Below, in pieces: positions 6,128 to 8,421 of a stretch of 8,421 bases of DNA. The DNA lies in NCBI GenBank assembly GCA_902773155.1, contig CACYDK010000196.1:1-8421 (forward strand), read 5' to 3'. Numbering within the stretch: the first letter of the stretch is position 1; each line of letters starts with the position of its first letter. The position numbers and the translations under genes are program-made. The stretch comes from an uncultured Ruminococcus sp. (lineage in GTDB: Bacteria; Bacillota; Clostridia; Oscillospirales; Acutalibacteraceae). Below the pieces are notes generated by a model, which made no database searches, was not told where the DNA came from, and saw nothing but the letters and a program-made list of their open reading frames with translations.

Positions 6128-7204
6128 ATGAAGAAAACAATTGCTATTTTACTCGCTATGCTGGTGATTATCGGCTGCGCTTCGGTCGCTGTAGTAAGCG
6201 CAGCGACAGCTTCTGTCAACGTTAACGGAAAGGACTACAATTTCTCTCAGGGCGGCACCATGACATATACAGTCAAGATTCAGACCCCGGTTAAGGTTGA
6301 AAACGGCCAGTTTGACATTCATTATCCCAACAATATCCTTAAGGTTGAGAGCGTAGAGTTCCCGCTCCTCAACAGCGTTTACTGCAACTATGAGCAAACC
6401 GTTACCGACGAAATCCTCTTCAACTTCTCGAACGCAAGCGGCTATGAAAAGTTTATGACTACCGCCGACCTCGTTGTAGTAAAATTCAACGTTATCGGCA
6501 CAGGCTCCGGCAATCTCACACTCGACAAGCTCGTAATGTGCAACATGGACGACGCCAATATCATAAACCAGGTAAGCTTTACTGAGGTCGTTGAGGGCGC
6601 TGACGCTGAGACCACACCGATCGTCGCTCCTACCGCTCCCGTTGAGAATCCCACAGAGGCTCCCACACAGGCATCTCCGGACGATCCGTCTGTTCAGCCC
6701 ACACAGCCCCCCACAGAAGGTTCTGAGGATCACAACGATCAGGAGTCTGAGCCCGCGCTTTCAGCAGCTATGAAGATTATCAAAGCCGGCGCTACCTTTA
6801 CTCTCGGCGTAACCGGAAACAAGGGCGCAGTAAGCTTTAAGTCTGACAAGGCAGGAGTTGCCAAGGTAAGCAAGACCGGCGTAGTTACCGGTATCACTCA
6901 GGGCAAGGCTAACATTACAGCCACAGTAGACGGCAAGACTCTCACATGCCGCGTAGTCGTTTCCACAAAGCCGAAGCTCAGCAAGTCCTCGATAACTGTT
7001 AAGAAGGGCAAGTCCGCGACAGTCAAGATCACAGGCAAGGCCAAGTCGATCAAGAACAAGTATAAGAACACTAAGATCGCCAAGGTTACATCCAAAAAGA
7101 CCGCGACAAAGATCAAGGTCAAGGGTCTTAAGAAGGGCAAAACCACACTCACGATCACAGTAAACGGCAAGGTTAAGCTCAAGCTCAAGGTTAAGGTAAA
7201 ATAA
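6128..7204 (+). CDS. Secreted surface protein with cohesin-like domain and Lys-rich Ig-like (Big_2) repeats
   Basis: A 358-aa exported protein. The signal peptide spans about residues 1-26; IIGC at 14-17 also fits a lipobox, although the hydrophobic run after it favours ordinary cleavage near VVSA-ATA. Residues 29-150 look like the cohesin/carbohydrate-binding beta-sandwich (GGTMTYTVKIQTP, GQFDIHYPNNILKVESVEF, TADLVVVKFNVIGTGSG). Residues 160-210 are an acidic Thr/Pro linker. Two bacterial Ig-like domains follow: 211-279, with AKVSKTGVVTGITQGKANITA, and 280-358. The last 78 residues contain 28 lysines and no Asp or Glu, suggesting binding to teichoic acid or another anionic wall polymer. No LPXTG or dockerin is seen. 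AAAGGAGG lies nine bases before the ATG. Whether the first domain binds a dockerin is unknown. Confidence 0.82.
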   Translation: MKKTIAILLAMLVIIGCASVAVVSAATASVNVNGKDYNFSQGGTMTYTVKIQTPVKVENGQFDIHYPNNILKVESVEFPLLNSVYCNYEQTVTDEILFNFSNASGYEKFMTTADLVVVKFNVIGTGSGNLTLDKLVMCNMDDANIINQVSFTEVVEGADAETTPIVAPTAPVENPTEAPTQASPDDPSVQPTQPPTEGSEDHNDQESEPALSAAMKIIKAGATFTLGVTGNKGAVSFKSDKAGVAKVSKTGVVTGITQGKANITATVDGKTLTCRVVVSTKPKLSKSSITVKKGKSATVKITGKAKSIKNKYKNTKIAKVTSKKTATKIKVKGLKKGKTTLTITVNGKVKLKLKVKVK

Positions 7205-7215
7205 GTAAATATTTC

Positions 7216-7247
7216 GGCGGCGGCTGTTACGGCCGCCGTCATTTTTT
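7216..7247 (+). terminator. Intrinsic terminator of the cohesin-like protein gene
   Basis: GGCGGCGGC (7216-7224) pairs with GCCGCCGTC (7232-7240), one pair being G-U, around a seven-base loop. Six T follow at 7242-7247. It lies 12 bases after the stop codon. Confidence 0.9.
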
Positions 7248-7268
7248 GACATTATTAGAAATAAAGGC

Positions 7269-7297
7269 TTGACAAAAGGTCGGTCTTTAGATATAAT
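7269..7297 (+). promoter_or_regulatory. Consensus promoter of tRNA-Arg
   Basis: TTGACA (7269-7274) and TATAAT (7292-7297) are both perfect consensus hexamers with a 17-base spacer. The tRNA starts 25 bases after the -10 box, which is typical for a stable-RNA promoter. Confidence 0.9.
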
Positions 7298-7321
7298 GTT
7301 ATGGCTGACTCAAGTTAGTAT

Positions 7322-7398
7322 GCGCCAATAGCTCAGCTGGATAGAGCAACATCCTTCTAAGTTGTAGGCTAGGGGTTCGAGTCCCTTTTGGCGCGCCA
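7322..7398 (+). tRNA. tRNA-Arg (anticodon UCU), CCA encoded
   Basis: A full cloverleaf of 77 bases folds: acceptor GCGCCAA/TTGGCGC, D-stem GCTC/GAGC, anticodon loop CTTCTAA with TCT at 7356-7358, T-stem AGGGG/CCCTT with TTCGAGT loop, discriminator G (7395) and an encoded CCA (7396-7398). It reads AGA codons. The anticodon stem ACATC/GTTGT has a U-U mismatch at positions 30 and 40 (7352 and 7362). No terminator is evident directly after it. AT-rich, unrelated sequence starts immediately downstream, so its 3' end is a candidate integration site. Confidence 0.95.
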
Positions 7399-7506
7399 AT
7401 AAAAGTTTATCGGAAGCCGTGAAACAGACAAATCGTAGTTGTTATCAAATCACTTATAATTGTGATATATATCTGGAATCGACTTTGAATGGAGAGTGGT
7501 TTAAGT

Positions 7507-7785
7507 ATGCAGAAAGATAATGGTTATTATAGATACCAGCATAAGAAACACGCTTTAAGGCATAAAAATATTACTCGATTTGTTTATAAAATTGAAAATT
7601 ATTTTTCCGATTTTAACAAGTATGATTCCTTCAAAATCCATTGTTCCTGCCCAATATGTAGTGCTAAAACCAATAATAAAAAGCATAATGGCCTTCGTGG
7701 TGGATGGCCATCTAAAAACTGGTCTATTTCAGATCAAAAGAAAATTAATAGTATGGAAAGTCAAGTTAAGGAATTAATGACTTGA
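7507..7785 (+). CDS. Small basic protein of unknown function with HCSCPxC motif
   Basis: I do not recognise a named family. From ATG 7507 it is 92 aa, with 18 Lys/Arg against 7 Asp/Glu. The N-terminus is YRYQHKKHALRHKNITRFVY. A compact HCSCPIC motif (45-51) is followed by SAKTNNKKH, and the C-terminus is helical and polar. His45, Cys46, Cys48 and Cys51 could bind one metal ion or an RNA/DNA partner. I have a vague memory of similar short K-IHCSCP-C-KT proteins in gut Clostridia, unnamed, and cannot verify it. ATG 7507 has GGAGAG 10 bases upstream; the in-frame ATG at 7489 has no ribosome binding site. No convincing promoter precedes it; TATAAT at 7455-7460 lacks a -35. Its stop codon overlaps the next promoter's -35 box. 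Confidence 0.7.
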   Translation: MQKDNGYYRYQHKKHALRHKNITRFVYKIENYFSDFNKYDSFKIHCSCPICSAKTNNKKHNGLRGGWPSKNWSISDQKKINSMESQVKELMT

Positions 7786-7793
7786 CTTTTTTT
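7759..7793 (+). terminator. Intrinsic terminator sharing its 3' arm with the next promoter
   Basis: AGTCAAGT (7759-7766) pairs with ACTTGACT (7780-7787) and seven T run from 7787 to 7793, giving terminator form. The inner TTAA/TTAA pairs around GGAA extend the stem with a three-base bulge. The 5' arm and the stop codon belong to the preceding gene; TTGACT in the 3' arm is the -35 box of the next promoter. Confidence 0.7.
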
Positions 7794-7810
7794 AAAAATT
7801 ATAGTATAAT
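7782..7810 (+). promoter_or_regulatory. Array promoter 1
   Basis: TTGACT (7782-7787), a 17-base spacer and TATAAT (7805-7810) precede the 82-aa gene. It matches array promoter 2 at 28 of 29 positions, including the spacer. Confidence 0.85.
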
Positions 7811-7839
7811 TATTTCAGTAAGAGCGAAGGAGTAAAAAA

Positions 7840-8088
7840 ATGAAAGTTTTTCGGACAAAATATCTTGAAGTTCATAACTGGGAAATTCTTGAAAAAAAGA
7901 CTATTCATGATTTTACTGAAAATGAGAATTCAATTAATGTTATTAAAGTATTAATTGGAACTTTAATTACAGAAGAAATTGATGCGTTCAATCAAAAATA
8001 TAACGCGGTTGAGACTCCTATTGTAAGATGGATAACGGAAAAAGAATATCAGACTCTTAAAAATAACGAAGGAATTATTATTTGGTAA
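7840..8088 (+). CDS. 82-aa protein of unknown function
   Basis: Not recognised. Starts at ATG 7840 with AAGGAG seven bases before it, and its own promoter at 7782-7810. The protein is soluble and mixed in charge: MKVFRTKYLEVHNWEI reads as paired beta-strands, INVIKVLIGTLITEEIDAFNQ (about 32-52) as an amphipathic helix, and the end, GIIIW, is hydrophobic. No cysteine, signal peptide or known motif is seen. Codon use and base composition are AT-rich like its neighbours and unlike the genes before 7204. It could be a small adaptor or regulator, but nothing in the sequence establishes that. Confidence 0.75.
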   Translation: MKVFRTKYLEVHNWEILEKKTIHDFTENENSINVIKVLIGTLITEEIDAFNQKYNAVETPIVRWITEKEYQTLKNNEGIIIW

Positions 8089-8107
8089 ATATTTAATCAT
8101 TTTATAA

Positions 8108-8136
8108 TTGACTTTTTCTAAAAATTATAGTATAAT
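8108..8136 (+). promoter_or_regulatory. Array promoter 2
   Basis: TTGACT (8108-8113), 17-base spacer and TATAAT (8131-8136). Only position 11 differs from array promoter 1. Unlike the other two array promoters, it has no inverted-repeat arm in the gene before it. Confidence 0.85.
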
Positions 8137-8169
8137 ATATATAGTTAAGGGAAAGGAGATAAATTATTT

Positions 8170-8298
8170 ATGAATTATTTAGATGATTTCCTCATTGGCC
8201 CGCAGAGTGATGAATACGATGATGAATTTTGGTTCTGGTCTGATTTTCAAGATCTTGGAATGGTAATTCCTGATTCGGAAGGAGATGTCAAGGATTAG
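8170..8298 (+). CDS. 42-aa extremely acidic small protein
   Basis: A short frame from ATG 8170 to TAG 8296-8298, supported by AAAGGAGA (8152-8159) and its own promoter at 8108-8136. The product has 10 Asp and 3 Glu against one Lys, so a net charge near -12. It has eight aromatic residues, with a cluster DDEFWFWSDFQD at 17-28, and no signal peptide or cysteine. Not recognised. Small acidic, aromatic proteins include nucleic-acid mimics, anti-restriction or anti-CRISPR proteins and antitoxins, but this is only a compositional analogy. Its 3' end (ATGTCAAG, 8285-8292) forms the 5' arm of an inverted repeat reaching into the next promoter. Confidence 0.65.
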   Translation: MNYLDDFLIGPQSDEYDDEFWFWSDFQDLGMVIPDSEGDVKD

Positions 8299-8318
8299 AA
8301 AAAATTAATGCTTGACAT
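8285..8318 (+). repeat. Inverted repeat linking gene end to array promoter 3
   Basis: ATGTCAAG (8285-8292) is the exact reverse complement of CTTGACAT (8311-8318). Inner ATTA/TAAT pairs extend it across a G-G mismatch. It resembles the 7759-7787 repeat in arm sequence (GTCAAG/CTTGAC) and in the shared ATTAATG before the 3' arm. No U-tract follows, so termination is doubtful. Confidence 0.6.
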
Positions 8319-8340
8319 TGAATAAAAATTATGTTATAAT
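8312..8340 (+). promoter_or_regulatory. Array promoter 3
   Basis: TTGACA (8312-8317), 17-base spacer and TATAAT (8335-8340). It matches array promoter 1 at 23 of 29 positions, with AAAAATTAT of the spacer kept in the same place. Confidence 0.85.
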
Positions 8341-8370
8341 ATTTATAGAAACAAGGAAAGGATGATTATT

Positions 8371-8421
8371 GTGCGTAAAACTTCCACTCGTACTGTATTT
8401 TCTTCTTCTTGGAGTCGCCGT
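8371..8421 (+). CDS. Start of a basic protein of unknown function (cut by window edge)
   Basis: The last 17 codons of the window read RKTSTRTVFSSSWSRR after a GTG start at 8371, which has AAAGGA eight bases upstream. An in-frame ATG at 8362 overlaps that site and is less likely. It has a strong promoter at 8312-8340. The visible part is Arg/Ser-rich with no acidic residue; nothing more can be said without the rest. Confidence 0.55.
   Translation, partial: MRKTSTRTVFSSSWSRR

Noticed and set aside
6149..7252. Minus-strand frames of 194 and 163 codons within the cohesin-like protein gene
   Set aside because: Antisense shadows of a gene with signal peptide, repeats and a strong ribosome site; their Cys/Leu-rich sequences look non-coding.
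7322..7401. 9-bp direct repeat GCGCCAATA at 7322-7330 and 7393-7401, and a 12-bp palindrome at 7388-7399, around the tRNA
   Set aside because: Most of both follows from the near-palindromic GCGC acceptor stem and the encoded CCA, so they are not good evidence for an attachment site.
7447..7467. ATCAC-N8-GTGAT inverted repeat upstream of the HCSCPxC gene as operator or terminator
   Set aside because: Five base pairs in very AT-rich DNA, with no U-tract and no good promoter to place it against.
7759..8340. CRISPR array
   Set aside because: The repeats are promoter elements separated by protein-coding frames of unequal length (intervals of 326 and 204), not regular spacers.

Overview
The window looks like the chromosome of a Gram-positive, Clostridia-type anaerobe, most likely an Oscillospiraceae/Ruminococcus-like gut bacterium. 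The reasons are strong AAGGAGG-type ribosome binding sites, a lipoprotein alpha-amylase, FN3 and Ig-like surface proteins, a long-type serine acetyltransferase beside an Rrf2 regulator, and a clostridial-style tRNA-Arg. This placement is inference; the window holds no taxonomic marker beyond the tRNA.

Left part (1-1290): the 5' end of an Rrf2/IscR/CymR-type regulator (minus strand, cut by the window edge) diverges from cysE (plus strand). Both promoters lie in a 126-bp gap that also holds a perfect 10-bp palindrome, so regulation of cysteine synthesis by the Rrf2 protein is plausible. A GC-rich hairpin ends cysE.

Middle left (1290-2709, minus strand): a compact three-gene phage-type lysis cassette (membrane/coiled-coil protein, r1t-like holin, zinc amidase endolysin with SH3-like tail) with 4-base overlaps. 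No phage structural or integration gene accompanies it here. The holin starts with an ATG-AAA-ATG dual start like the one in phage lambda S.

Middle right (2768-5996, minus strand): a likely operon of a lipoprotein GH13 alpha-amylase and a membrane-anchored FN3-repeat L,D-transpeptidase, with a clear promoter in front and a strong bidirectional terminator behind. Divergent from it (6128-7204, plus) is a secreted protein with a cohesin-like N-terminal domain, an acidic Thr/Pro linker and an extremely Lys-rich Ig-like C-terminus. Together these look like cell-surface polysaccharide-use and wall-remodelling functions.

Right part (7269-8421): a tRNA-Arg(UCU) with a consensus promoter, followed by an abrupt change to AT-rich DNA carrying at least four small unknown genes (92, 82, 42 aa and one cut by the edge). 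Three of them have almost the same promoter, including the normally unconserved spacer. In two cases the -35 box lies in the 3' arm of an inverted repeat that begins inside the end of the preceding gene. This tandem array of small promoter-gene modules, next to a tRNA, is the least explained part of the window.
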